A DNA stretch of 64,000 bases from Natrinema pallidum DSM 3751. Its GTDB lineage: Archaea; Halobacteriota; Halobacteria; Halobacteriales; Natrialbaceae. The stretch's first letter is position 1. Each line of letters starts with the position of its first letter. The notes below the pieces were generated by a model that made no database searches, was not told the origin of the DNA, and saw nothing but the letters and a program-made list of their open reading frames with translations. A program made the position numbers and the translations under genes. This document shows, piece after piece, positions 26,220-34,620 of this stretch. The stretch is taken from NCBI RefSeq assembly GCF_000337615.1, contig NZ_AOII01000032.1, forward strand, positions 57,278 to 121,277. Reading direction: 5' to 3'.

Positions 26220-26316
26220 CTGCCGGCCGGTTCGTGGTCGGCCCGCGGGTCTCGCCCCGAGAGCCGACCACGAGCGCGCCCGCGTTCCGCATCGAAAGCC
26301 GCGTCGCCCGGCGCGG

Positions 26317-27396
26317 TTACCTCGAGCCGTCCCGTGCCGGCGCTCGCCCGTCTCGCTCCCGCTCCCGGTTCGCCATCGCCCGCTCGGGACACGGGCGCTC
26401 GAGGTCCGCGTTCGCCTCGGCGTCGAGTCGGATGGCGGTACCGAGCGCGAGGAGTCCGAGTAGCGCGGCGATGCTCGCGGCGATCGCCCCCGTGACGCCG
26501 TCCTTGCCTCGAGCCGTCCGAACGGCCGAGCCGACGAGCCCGGTCAGGCCGCCGGCCAGGCCGATCGTGCCGGCACCGTAGTAGACGACGGCCGGATTGA
26601 ACGACCGGATCACGTACCGGTTCGCGAGCCGCCAGCAGAAGCTCCGGAGCAAGAGGAGGGAGACGAACCGCACGAACGACACGTACTCGATGCTGCTCTC
26701 CTCCTCGCCGTAGACGGCCGACATGGGGACGTCCGCGACGCGGAAGCCGGCCACGTTGAGGTGTGTCAACAGGTGATTGAGGAACCCGTACTGATCGGTG
26801 ATCGCCTCGAGATCGAGGTCCTCGATCGCGGTCCGCGAGATAGCGGTGTAGCCGTTCTGGGGGTCGCCGATCGACCAGTAGCCCGAGGCGAACTTCGAGA
26901 GGCCGGTGAGCATGGCGTTGCCGACGAAGCGAAACGTCGACATGCCATCGCGATCCTCGGGCCGGAGCAGCCGGTTGCCCTTGGCGTACTCGACCTCGCC
27001 GGTGACGACTGGGTCGACGATCCGATCGAGGATGGCGGGGTCCATCTGCCCGTCGCCGTTCATCACGGCGACGACGTCCATCCCGTCCTCGGCGGCGCGG
27101 CGGTAGCCCGTCTTGACCGCCGCGCCGTAACCGCGGTTCTCCTCGTGGCGGATCGGGACGACGCGCCGGTCGTCGCCGCCGTCGGCCACCGCGACGTCCG
27201 GCAGTGGTTCGCCCTCGGCGTCCTCGTTGACCCGCTCGGCGACCCGCCTGATGACCGCCCAACTGTCGTCGGGCGATCGGTCGTCGACGGCGTAGATCCG
27301 GTCGACGAAGTCGGGCACCGTCTCGATGACGCGGCCGACGAACGACGCCTCGTCGTATGCCGTGACGACGACGCCGATCCGGTGCCCCTTATACAT
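26317..27396 (-). CDS. glycosyltransferase family 2 with C-terminal membrane helices
   Basis: A 359-residue enzyme. The GT-A start GVVVTAYDEASFVGRVIE is followed by YAVDDRSPDDSW (donor Asp pair near 40) and AVMNGDGQMDP near 114, the DxD-like motif. NRGYGAAVKTGYRRA is the usual GT2 stretch in dolichol-phosphate-sugar synthases. Residues about 255-325 contain two or three hydrophobic helices. It could charge a polyprenyl carrier or transfer the acidic sugar made by the four upstream genes. The ATG at 27396 overlaps the end of the dehydrogenase by 8 bp; it is the last gene of the operon. Confidence 0.88.
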   Translation of the reverse strand: MYKGHRIGVVVTAYDEASFVGRVIETVPDFVDRIYAVDDRSPDDSWAVIRRVAERVNEDAEGEPLPDVAVADGGDDRRVVPIRHEENRGYGAAVKTGYRRAAEDGMDVVAVMNGDGQMDPAILDRIVDPVVTGEVEYAKGNRLLRPEDRDGMSTFRFVGNAMLTGLSKFASGYWSIGDPQNGYTAISRTAIEDLDLEAITDQYGFLNHLLTHLNVAGFRVADVPMSAVYGEEESSIEYVSFVRFVSLLLLRSFCWRLANRYVIRSFNPAVVYYGAGTIGLAGGLTGLVGSAVRTARGKDGVTGAIAASIAALLGLLALGTAIRLDAEANADLERPCPERAMANRERERDGRAPARDGSR

Positions 27397-28879
27397 CGTT
27401 CTCTCCGCCCGGCGTCGCCCGCGACGCTTCACGGTGGCTCCCCGAGTCGCCGCGCGCTCCGCTCGGCGGCCGTCCGTCGCTCGAGCCAGCCAGGTCGTAC
27501 TCCCGATGAGCCGTCTCCGAGAGGTCGACCGCGTCCCGGCCGTCGACGACCGTCATCGGCTCGAGTGCATCCCAGTCGATCCGATCGAACGCCGCGTGGG
27601 GCGTGACGATCACGGCGGCGTCGAACGACTCCGCGGCCAGCCCGTCGATCGCGACCGGTCGCGCGCCGTAGTCGGCCGGATCGACGAGCGGGTCGACGCC
27701 GGCAACGTCCGCACCGCGCTCGTCGAGGGCGTCGATGAGACCCAGCGCGGGCGAGGCACGGGTCTCCTCGACGCCGGGGCGGTACGTGAGCCCGAGGACG
27801 ACGACCGACGCGTCCGCGAGGGCCGTCCCGGCCCGCTCGAGTTCCCGCTCGAGGCGGTCGGCGACGACCGACGGCATCTCGTCGTTGACGCGGCGAGCAG
27901 TTCCAGTCACGGCCAGCGGCTCGTCGGTTCGGCCGAGCAGGAAGTGCGGATAGTACGGAATACAGTGCCCGCCGACGCCCGGACCGGGATCGTGCAACTG
28001 ACACATGGGCAAGTCGTTTGCCGTGTCGATCGCCTCGCGAACGGAAATCCCGAACTCGTCCGCGAGACGGCCGAGTTCGTTCGCCAGGCCGACGTTTACG
28101 TCACGGTAGAGTCCTTCGAACACTTTGACCGCTTCCGCGGTCGTCGCGTCCGAAACCGGGTGGACGTCGTTGTCCGAGAGTTCGTCGTAGACGATCGCTG
28201 CGGCCCGAGTGCTCTCGGCGTCGACGCCGCCGACGACCTTGGGGTACTGGCCGCGGATGTCCCGCAGCGCCGTCCCCGAGGACGTGCGTTCCGGACAGAA
28301 CGCGAGTCCGAACTCGTCGGGCGCAAGCCCGCTCTCGCTCGCGAGGTGGGGCTGGAGGACGTCGCGGCAGGTCCCCGGCGGCAGCGTCGACTCGGCGATC
28401 ACCAGGTCTCCAGGGGCGAGTCCAGCCGCGATATCGTCGGCGACCGACTCGACGGTCGTCAGGTCCGGCTCGTTCTCGTCGTCCAGCAGCGTCGGGACGA
28501 TGACGACGTGAATCCGCGCCGCGGCGGCCGCCGCCTCGCCGTCGGTCGTCGCCTCGAGCCGGCCGGCGTCGACCTGGGCGGCGACGAGGTCGTCGAGACC
28601 GGGTTCGCCGACGACGTGGTTCCCGCCGCCGGCGATCGTGTCGACGACTGCGGGGTCGACATCGACACCGGTCACGTTGCCCGTCGTCTCGGCGAACACC
28701 GCCGCGAGCGGGAGCCCCATCTTGCCGAGCCCGTAGACGGCGACCGGTACCTCGCCGCTGGTCACCCGATCGCGCTGTCGCTCCGGCGGGTGACTCGAGC
28801 CGTAGAGCCCGCCGGTCGCCCGCCCGCCAGGACTCCCGGCTCGGCGCGTCGGCTCCCCGTCGATCGACCGCTCCGCCAT
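27389..28879 (-). CDS. nucleotide-sugar 6-dehydrogenase (UDP-ManNAc/UDP-GlcNAc dehydrogenase type)
   Basis: A 496-residue enzyme that oxidises the C6 hydroxyl of a UDP-hexose to a uronate with two NAD+. The Rossmann motif AVYGLGKMGLPLA is near residue 50, the proline-rich switch ESTLPPGTC near 168, and the catalytic Cys is in GVGGHCIPYY near 305. The overall spacing matches WecC/WbpA rather than Ugd. Extra low-complexity residues occur at both ends (1-42 and 455-496). Its gene overlaps the next upstream gene by 1 bp. In context it is the WbpA-like step making UDP-GlcNAcA. Confidence 0.92.
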   Translation of the reverse strand: MAERSIDGEPTRRAGSPGGRATGGLYGSSHPPERQRDRVTSGEVPVAVYGLGKMGLPLAAVFAETTGNVTGVDVDPAVVDTIAGGGNHVVGEPGLDDLVAAQVDAGRLEATTDGEAAAAAARIHVVIVPTLLDDENEPDLTTVESVADDIAAGLAPGDLVIAESTLPPGTCRDVLQPHLASESGLAPDEFGLAFCPERTSSGTALRDIRGQYPKVVGGVDAESTRAAAIVYDELSDNDVHPVSDATTAEAVKVFEGLYRDVNVGLANELGRLADEFGISVREAIDTANDLPMCQLHDPGPGVGGHCIPYYPHFLLGRTDEPLAVTGTARRVNDEMPSVVADRLERELERAGTALADASVVVLGLTYRPGVEETRASPALGLIDALDERGADVAGVDPLVDPADYGARPVAIDGLAAESFDAAVIVTPHAAFDRIDWDALEPMTVVDGRDAVDLSETAHREYDLAGSSDGRPPSGARGDSGSHREASRATPGGENDV

Positions 28880-29904
28880 CAGACCTCCACCTCACGTTCT
28901 TTCGGCGGGGTGTCGTCCGTCCCTTCCGACGGTCCCGTCGCGAGCCGATCGATCACTTTGACCGTCTCGAGGGCCGCGATCCCGTCTTCGGCGGTGACTG
29001 TCGGCGTCGACCCGGTGCGAACGGCCTCGATGAACGACTCGAGTTCGTTGCGAAGCGGTTCGCCGCTGTCGACGTGGGGTCGCTCGACGACGCTCTCGTG
29101 GCGGTAGCGGGGCTGGCCGTCGTCCGCGACGTACTCGGGATAGGAATCGCGGTGGATCAACACCGACTGCTCGAGGTAGTCGACCTCGACGAGACACTCG
29201 CGGGCGGTGACGGTAAGCGCTCGGACCTTCTTCTGCGTGAGGCGGCTCGCCGTCACCGTCGCGATGACGTCGTCGTACTCGATGGTCGCGGTGGCGTACT
29301 GCCCGTTGTCGGTCCCCATCGCGGCCAGCGAGTGTGGTGTGTCGTCGAGCAGCGAGCCGACGATATCGACGTCGTGGACCATCAGGTCGAAGACCACGTT
29401 GCCCGGGGCCGTCCGATCGATCGGCGGTCCGAGGCGTTCGGCCTCGACGCTGATCACGTCCAGATCGTTGATCAGTTCCGCGACCGTCTGCACTGCCGGG
29501 TTGAACCGTTCGATGTGGCCGACCTGGAGGACCAACCCCGCCTCGCGGGCCTGCTCGGCCAGCGCGTAGCCCTGCTCGACGGTCTCCGCGATCGGCTTCT
29601 CGACCAGCACGTGGACACCCGCCTCGAGACAGGTCGACACCGTCTCGTAATGGGCGGGCGTCGGGACGGCGACCGTCACGACATCGCAGCGGTCACACAG
29701 CGTCTCGAGCGCGAGCGCCTCGGTTCCGTATCGCGTTGCCATTTCCGCAGCGATGTCGTCGTCGCGGTCGGTGACGCCGGCGAGTTCGACGCCGGCGAGT
29801 TCGCCGTAGACGCGCGCGTGGTTTTCGCCCATGGAGCCGACGCCGACGACGCCGGCCCGGATCGGTTCCTCCCTCGTCGCGTTCGTTCGGTGGTCCGTAC
29901 TCAT
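28879..29904 (-). CDS. Gfo/Idh/MocA oxidoreductase, WlbA/WbpB-like (copy 3)
   Basis: A 341-residue enzyme. The NAD motif is GVVGVGSMGENHARVYG at residues 18-34, the family motif LVEKPIAET near 97, and VGHIERFNP near 125 is the stretch I associate with WlbA/WbpB, which oxidise C3 of UDP-GlcNAcA. MVHDVDIVGSLL near 175 holds the substrate-side Asp/His. Its neighbours, an aminotransferase and an acetyltransferase, use exactly that 3-keto product in the known pathway. The coding region overlaps the aminotransferase by 4 bp. Confidence 0.9.
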   Translation of the reverse strand: MSTDHRTNATREEPIRAGVVGVGSMGENHARVYGELAGVELAGVTDRDDDIAAEMATRYGTEALALETLCDRCDVVTVAVPTPAHYETVSTCLEAGVHVLVEKPIAETVEQGYALAEQAREAGLVLQVGHIERFNPAVQTVAELINDLDVISVEAERLGPPIDRTAPGNVVFDLMVHDVDIVGSLLDDTPHSLAAMGTDNGQYATATIEYDDVIATVTASRLTQKKVRALTVTARECLVEVDYLEQSVLIHRDSYPEYVADDGQPRYRHESVVERPHVDSGEPLRNELESFIEAVRTGSTPTVTAEDGIAALETVKVIDRLATGPSEGTDDTPPKEREVEV

Positions 29905-31124
29905 TGGGTGGTGAAGTGATCGCGTACTGCTTCAGCGACGGTCCGTCGGTCGCGCTCGGTCAGCCCGGGATGGACGGGCAGGGACAGGACATCGGCGGCG
30001 GCCCGTTCCGCCTGCGGTAACGACGCGGCGGCCGTGCTGACCGTTTCGTAGGCCGGCTGGCGGTGGATGGGCGTCTCGTAGTAGACGCCGGTCTGGACCT
30101 CCCGATCGCTGAGGGTCGACTCGAGGGCGTCCCGATCGTCGGTCCGAACCGTATACTGGTGGTAGACGTGCCGGGCGTTCGCCGGTTCCGTCGGCGTCTG
30201 GAGGGGGAGATCGGCGAGCCGGTCGTCGTAGTACGCCGCGTGTTCGCGTCTGGCGCGGTTACATGCCGGGAGGCGCTCGAGTTGGGTGCGACCGATCGCC
30301 GCCGCCACGCTCGTCAGCCGGTAGTTGTGGCCGAGGGCGACGTGTTCGTAGCCGCCGGTCCCGTCCGTCTCCCGACCGTGGTTGACGTAGCTCGCCGCCC
30401 GCGCGGCGATGTCGTCGCGGTCGGTGACGATCATGCCACCCTCGCCGGTAGTCATGTTCTTCGTCGGATAAAACGAGAAACACGCGGCATCGCCGAACTC
30501 GCCGACGCGCCGGCCGTCGATCTTCGCCCCGTGGGCCTGACAGGCATCCTCGACGACGAACAGGTCGTGTGCAGCGGCCAGCTCGCACAGCGCCGGCATG
30601 TCCGCGGGGAGCCCGTAGAGGTGAACGGGAAGGAGCCCGACGATATCGTTCCGCTCGTTGAGGACGCGTTCCACGTCCGCCGGGTCCAGGGTGTACGTCT
30701 CGGGATCGATATCGGCGAAAACGGGCGTCCCGCCCGCCAGCCGAATCGCGTTTGCGCTCGCCACGAAGGAAAACGGCGAGGTGATCACCGCGTCGCCCGC
30801 TTCGAGTCCGATCGCCTCGAGCGCCGCGTGGAGGGCGGTGGTTCCGTTGGCGGTCGCGACCGCAGCAGCGGTCCCGCAGTAGTCCGCGAACTCCTCCTCG
30901 AAGGCCCTGACTTCGGGGCCGTCGGCGAGTCGCCCCGCTTCGAGGATCGACGCGACGCGCTCGATGGCGTCGGCGCTGAGTTCGGGGTCGGCGATCGGAA
31001 CCGGCGTCGACGCGCCGTCGCGGTCGAGTTCGGGCTCGGCATCGACCGCTTCCGTCCCCGCGCCGACGCTGGTGGCCGCTTCGACGCTCGCATCGCCCTC
31101 GGGGTTGGGTTCGGTGTCGGTCAT
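29901..31124 (-). CDS. DegT/DnrJ/EryC1-family PLP sugar aminotransferase, WbpE-like
   Basis: A 407-residue aminotransferase. After an acidic leader of about 40 residues come VRAFEEEFADYCG, ATANGTTALHAAL, SPFSFVASANAI and FADIDPETYTLDP in the order of the family. VVEDACQAHGA near 190 holds the PLP-stacking Asp, and FSFYPTKNMTTGEGG near 216-230 the Schiff-base Lys. It would place an amino group at C3 of the keto-sugar. ATG 31124 overlaps the acetyltransferase stop by 4 bp, so translation is probably coupled. Confidence 0.93.
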   Translation of the reverse strand: MTDTEPNPEGDASVEAATSVGAGTEAVDAEPELDRDGASTPVPIADPELSADAIERVASILEAGRLADGPEVRAFEEEFADYCGTAAAVATANGTTALHAALEAIGLEAGDAVITSPFSFVASANAIRLAGGTPVFADIDPETYTLDPADVERVLNERNDIVGLLPVHLYGLPADMPALCELAAAHDLFVVEDACQAHGAKIDGRRVGEFGDAACFSFYPTKNMTTGEGGMIVTDRDDIAARAASYVNHGRETDGTGGYEHVALGHNYRLTSVAAAIGRTQLERLPACNRARREHAAYYDDRLADLPLQTPTEPANARHVYHQYTVRTDDRDALESTLSDREVQTGVYYETPIHRQPAYETVSTAAASLPQAERAAADVLSLPVHPGLTERDRRTVAEAVRDHFTTQ

Positions 31125-31711
31125 GCGAGCCGGTTGCCCCCCTCGAGCGGTGCCGGTAGTTCCCGAACGCTCGCCGGCGTCCCGACGGCCAGGCACTCCG
31201 CCGGCACGTCAGCCGTGACGACGGCCCCGGCCGCGACGAAGGCGTTCTCGCCGATCGTCACGCCCGGCAACACCGTCGCGTTCGCGCCAATCGACGCGCC
31301 GTCCTCGATCGTCGGTCCCTCGAGCCCGTCGTCGGTTCGAACGGGGTACTCGTCGTTGGTCAGCACGGCTCCCGGGCCGACGAAGACGTTGTCGCCGATC
31401 GTCGTCTCGGTCGGCACGTAGACGTTCGTCTGCAGTCTGACGTGTGAGCCGATCGTCGTCCGTCCGTCGATGACCGTCTTGGTCCCGACGAGTACGTCGT
31501 CGCCGATCGTCGTCCCTTCGCGAATCAGGACGTCGTGGCCCGTCGCGAACTCGTCGCCGATCGTCACGTCGCCGTAGACGATCGAGCCCGTTCTGACCGT
31601 CGCCCCGTCACCGAACCGTGTCGGCTCCTCGAACTCACCGTAGCCGACCGTTGCCCCGTCGTCGATCGTACACCCGTCCCCGCTGACGATGTCGTGTACT
31701 GCTTCGCTCAT
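31121..31711 (-). CDS. left-handed beta-helix acetyltransferase, WbpD/WlbB-like
   Basis: A 196-residue hexapeptide-repeat enzyme: repeated [LIV]-G-D/E-x-x-x units over residues 10-175 (VTIGDEFATG, TTIGDDVLVG, TTIGSHVRLQ, TTIGDNVFVG, ASIGANATVLPG, VTIGENAFVAAG). HDVLIREGT and TNDEYPVR are in the positions of the active-site loop. It would N-acetylate the 3-amino group. The ATG at 31711 gives a clean hexapeptide domain; an upstream in-frame TTG at 31861 adds 50 arginine/serine-rich residues and was not used. It heads the operon, with the ATAACAAAG box 176 bp upstream. Confidence 0.9.
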   Translation of the reverse strand: MSEAVHDIVSGDGCTIDDGATVGYGEFEEPTRFGDGATVRTGSIVYGDVTIGDEFATGHDVLIREGTTIGDDVLVGTKTVIDGRTTIGSHVRLQTNVYVPTETTIGDNVFVGPGAVLTNDEYPVRTDDGLEGPTIEDGASIGANATVLPGVTIGENAFVAAGAVVTADVPAECLAVGTPASVRELPAPLEGGNRLA

Positions 31712-32181
31712 CGCTGCTCCCCTCCGTTCGAACGGGGGCCGCCCCAGCCGTCGCTCGAGCGAACGTGACGGCAGCGCAGCGCCGTGTCCGTTCGATCCGC
31801 TACTCGAGATCGTGATCGGTCGCGTATTCCTGTCATAGTGAATCGATACCCGCGTGGGCAATCGTGCTCAAACAGCCGGTAACGAGGCTTTGTTATCCCC
31901 GGCCTGCAGGCCTCGTAGCCCTGAACTACAGCGTCGACGAGACGGCCAATCGACGGTCGGCGGACCCCGGCTCCGTGGGATCGCGACCGGCCGCTCGAAC
32001 CGGCGTCGATCCGCGAACCGTCGAATAAGGCGTCAGTCACGGCCGCTAACTGGTACAATACCATTTCGGGCGGGTAGCAGAGCGATAGTAAAGTGGCACA
32101 GTCTGGCATCGTGTGCTGTGAGGAATCCGACTCCACCCGTCAGACGGGACCGGGATCCGATCCGATACGAGGAGGGTACAC
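31712..32181. other. 470-bp divergent intergenic stretch with box and palindromes
   Basis: Contains the ATAACAAAG box for the sugar operon (31888-31896) and a perfect 12-bp palindrome GGCCTGCAGGCC (31901-31912). If transcription starts about 25 bp past the box, the mRNA carries a leader of about 150 nt, long for a haloarchaeon. No gene is seen. Confidence 0.5.
31888..31896 (-). promoter_or_regulatory. ATAACAAAG box of the sugar-nucleotide operon
   Basis: Perfect match on the minus strand followed by GCC. It is framed by CGAGGC (31883-31888) and GCCTCG (31910-31915), an inverted pair, with the palindrome GGCCTGCAGGCC between. Confidence 0.62.
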
Positions 32182-32718
32182 ATGGCTGACAGCGAACTCA
32201 CGCAAGCGAAACTGTTCGACGTGTTCAGCAATGCGCGCAGACGGCGAACGGTCCAGTACCTGAACCGACAGGGCGGGACCTGCGATCTCGCACCGCTCGT
32301 CGAGCAGGTGGCTGCCTGGGAGAACGACGCCGACCCCGACGACGTGACCCGTACACAGCGCCGGCGGGTCTACATTTCGCTGTACCAGACCCACCTGCCG
32401 ATGCTCGAGGATCACGGCATCGTCGACTGGGACCCGGACGGCCACGAGATCGAACTCCTGCCGAGCGGGGACCGTTTCGAACCCTACCTCGACCGGCATC
32501 TCGAGGACCGGCGGTCGTGGCACCGGCTCTACGCGGCCGTCGCGACGGTCGGCCTCGTCGCGTTCGCGCTCTCCGCGCTCGCGATCGGCCCGCTAACGAC
32601 GTCCATCGCACCGGTCGTCGCACTGGGAGTCTGCGTCGTCGTTCTCGGGCTCTCGGCAGCACAGTACGTCTCGCGTCGCCCGGGACTCGATCTCCCGATC
32701 GGGCGTCCGAGCCGTTAA
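32182..32718 (+). CDS. winged-helix membrane protein, DUF7344 type (copy 2)
   Basis: A 178-residue paralogue of the proteins at 4335 and 36067. It has KLFDVFSNARRRRTVQYL, the winged-helix stretch LVEQVAAWENDADPDDV, and the hallmark VYISLYQTHLPMLEDHG. Two hydrophobic helices follow at about residues 115-160. Its proximity to the sugar operon (divergent, sharing a 470-bp region) makes it a candidate regulator of that operon; no direct evidence. Confidence 0.83.
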   Translation: MADSELTQAKLFDVFSNARRRRTVQYLNRQGGTCDLAPLVEQVAAWENDADPDDVTRTQRRRVYISLYQTHLPMLEDHGIVDWDPDGHEIELLPSGDRFEPYLDRHLEDRRSWHRLYAAVATVGLVAFALSALAIGPLTTSIAPVVALGVCVVVLGLSAAQYVSRRPGLDLPIGRPSR

Positions 32719-32934
32719 CCAACGTCAGTGTCCGCTCTCCACGCGGTAGCCGTCACCCTCTCGTTGTCGGGACGATACCGTCGTCCCCGCTCGTCGTGAC
32801 CTGCTTTTCCCCCTCAGTCACTGTCCCCGCGCTCGAGCCGAGGACCGGCGACCCACTCATCCCCCCTCGAGTCCGGACCCGGTTCCGACGGGACGCTCGC
32901 GGCTCCGCTACGGGTGCCAATCCCGAAACGCGGT

Positions 32935-33921
32935 TCACTCCTCGGTCACCGTGACCCAGAAGTGGGTCTCTTCGTCGGCGTTCCCGTTCGTCGTCGTCGC
33001 CGGCGGTTCGCCCTCGTAGAGCAAGACGCTGATTCGAACCGTTTCGCCCGCCGCCGCCGTCGGCGTTATCGTCCGCTCCCCGGTCCCCGTCGCCCCGTCC
33101 GAGACGGTCGCGTCGATCCGGCGTACCTCCGTCCGGTCGACGACCGTCCCGTCCTCGAGGGTCTGTTGCTGAACGACGGCCGTGTAGTCCCGCTCGGCAC
33201 CCTCCTGGTTCTCGATGGCGATCGTCAGCGGAATCGACTCGCCGGGCTCGATCTCGTCGGGGAGTTCGCCGGCGACGACTTCGCCGTCCTCGTCCTCGCT
33301 GTAGAGCGCGAGTTCGGTGAACCCGCCCGCCGCTACGGGAAGCAGGAACGCGACGAGCAATGCGCTGACCGCCGTCCCGATCGCCAGCACGAGCAGTATC
33401 GACGACGCCGTCGCGGTCGGTCCGTCGCCACGACTCGTCACGAAACTCGCGAGCGGTGACACGGTAAACCGGTCGCCGTCCGGCACCCGAAGTCGCCGGA
33501 CGACGCCGATCTGTGCGACGGCGACCGTTCCGAACCCGAGAGCTGCGGCGATCGATGTCGTCGTCAGTCCGAGTCCAAGGAGCGGCAGCAGCAAGATGAT
33601 CAGGGGCACGACCGCTAGCGAAAGGACGAACGCCAGCCCCACGCGTTCGGTCCCGTCGATCCCACGTGGTCGGCGCTCGGCGGCCGTCGCTGCTGTCTCG
33701 CGTGCCTCCCGCTTGTCGGCCGGAAAGAGGACCGAGACGAGCGCATAGCCCGGGAGAAACAGGGCGAGCGGAACGGTTACGAACAGCCGGAGGCTGCTCT
33801 CGCTCGCCACCACCGTCACCAGCACGTAGGCGATGACCGCACCGATCGAGACGACCGCGAGGTCGACGGGATAGCGACGAACGACTCCGAACCGAGTCCA
33901 GGGACTCGTTTCGTGGCTCAT
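32935..33921 (-). CDS. DUF1616 membrane protein
   Basis: A 328-residue protein with four or five hydrophobic helices (about 20-60, 92-140, 180-205) and a C-terminal extracellular-type beta domain (EIEPGESIPLTIAIENQEGAERD; VRISVLLYEGE) like CARDB/BACON-type surface domains. The N-terminal PVDLAVVSIGAVIAYVLV and PLALFLPGYALVSVLFP stretch is the DUF1616 signature as I know it. Function is unknown; family members are common near archaeal surface-glycan genes. An ATAACAAAG box lies 87 bp upstream. The ATG at 33921 was chosen since the frame upstream is not protein-like. Confidence 0.82.
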   Translation of the reverse strand: MSHETSPWTRFGVVRRYPVDLAVVSIGAVIAYVLVTVVASESSLRLFVTVPLALFLPGYALVSVLFPADKREARETAATAAERRPRGIDGTERVGLAFVLSLAVVPLIILLLPLLGLGLTTTSIAAALGFGTVAVAQIGVVRRLRVPDGDRFTVSPLASFVTSRGDGPTATASSILLVLAIGTAVSALLVAFLLPVAAGGFTELALYSEDEDGEVVAGELPDEIEPGESIPLTIAIENQEGAERDYTAVVQQQTLEDGTVVDRTEVRRIDATVSDGATGTGERTITPTAAAGETVRISVLLYEGEPPATTTNGNADEETHFWVTVTEE

Positions 33922-34008
33922 CGACGATCCACCGGCCGCTGGTTGGCGTTTGATCTCCGCACGAACAGTACGCGTGGCATTCTCGTCGGATCCAACCACT
34001 TTCCGGTT

Positions 34009-34017
34009 CTTTGTTAT
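34009..34017 (-). promoter_or_regulatory. ATAACAAAG box before the DUF1616 gene
   Basis: Perfect match on the minus strand, followed by AA rather than GC, 87 bp before the ATG at 33921. Confidence 0.55.
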
Positions 34018-34122
34018 GGCCGTGCTACCGATCGCAACCGGCTGCTGCTCGGCTCGAGGTTGGACGACGAGCAGGGCGCTCCGTCGGGCCGGCGCTGGAC
34101 CGCTCCGATCGCACTCGAGCAC

Positions 34123-34398
34123 CTAGAAGTCGACGTACTGTGATTCCCACTCCCGGCGCTCCTGAATCCGCTGTCGACCGGATTCGGTGATCGCGTAGTA
34201 GTTCGTTCGTCTGTCGAGTTGTCCCTTCTCGACCAACTCCTTGTTGACGAGCGTGTCCAGGTTCGGATACAGCCGCCCGTGATTGATCTCCGAACTGTAG
34301 TACTTCTCGACTTCGTCTTTAACGGTCTGGCCCGACGGTCGGTCAGCACCTGCGATCACGTACAACAGATCGCGCTGGAAGCCGGTCAGATCGTGCAT
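34123..34398 (-). CDS. PadR-family winged-helix regulator
   Basis: A 91-residue regulator consisting of the PadR wing alone: FQRDLLYVIAG, SGQTVKDEVEKYY, the recognition region INHGRLYPNLDTLVNKELVEKG, and RRTNYYAITESGRQRI as the wing. It lacks the long C-terminal helix of PadR-s1, so a short PadR-s2-like or haloarchaeal type. It has an ATAACAAAT box 34 bp before its ATG, so it could regulate itself. It lies just upstream of DUF1616 on the same strand and is the best candidate reader of the box motif, though this is inference. Confidence 0.9.
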   Translation of the reverse strand: MHDLTGFQRDLLYVIAGADRPSGQTVKDEVEKYYSSEINHGRLYPNLDTLVNKELVEKGQLDRRTNYYAITESGRQRIQERREWESQYVDF

Positions 34399-34432
34399 TG
34401 CTCAATCACACTGACCGTTCTACTGAGTAGAT

Positions 34433-34441
34433 ATTTGTTAT
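34433..34441 (-). promoter_or_regulatory. ATAACAAAG-type box, variant ATAACAAAT, before padR
   Basis: Eight of nine positions match; 34 bp before the ATG at 34398. A small inverted repeat GTAT-C-ATAC (34444-34452) sits on its upstream side. Confidence 0.5.
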
Positions 34442-34620
34442 CCGTATCATACAGGCGTCACCGTTTGGATTTAAACGGGCTTACTCGAGCGAAAGTACTC
34501 GTTCGACGACCGTTCGCGCTGTGTTGTCCATCGGATCGTCGCCGCGCTCGAGCGACACCGTAGCGTGATCGACCGGCGTACGTTTACGGGCCGAGCGACG
34601 TCACCTCGATCCGTCGCGGA

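Noticed and set aside
31712..31861. Extended acetyltransferase start at TTG 31861
   Set aside because: The added residues are Arg/Ser-rich and break the hexapeptide domain; it sits 27 bp from the box, which was tempting, but ATG 31711 gives the family length.
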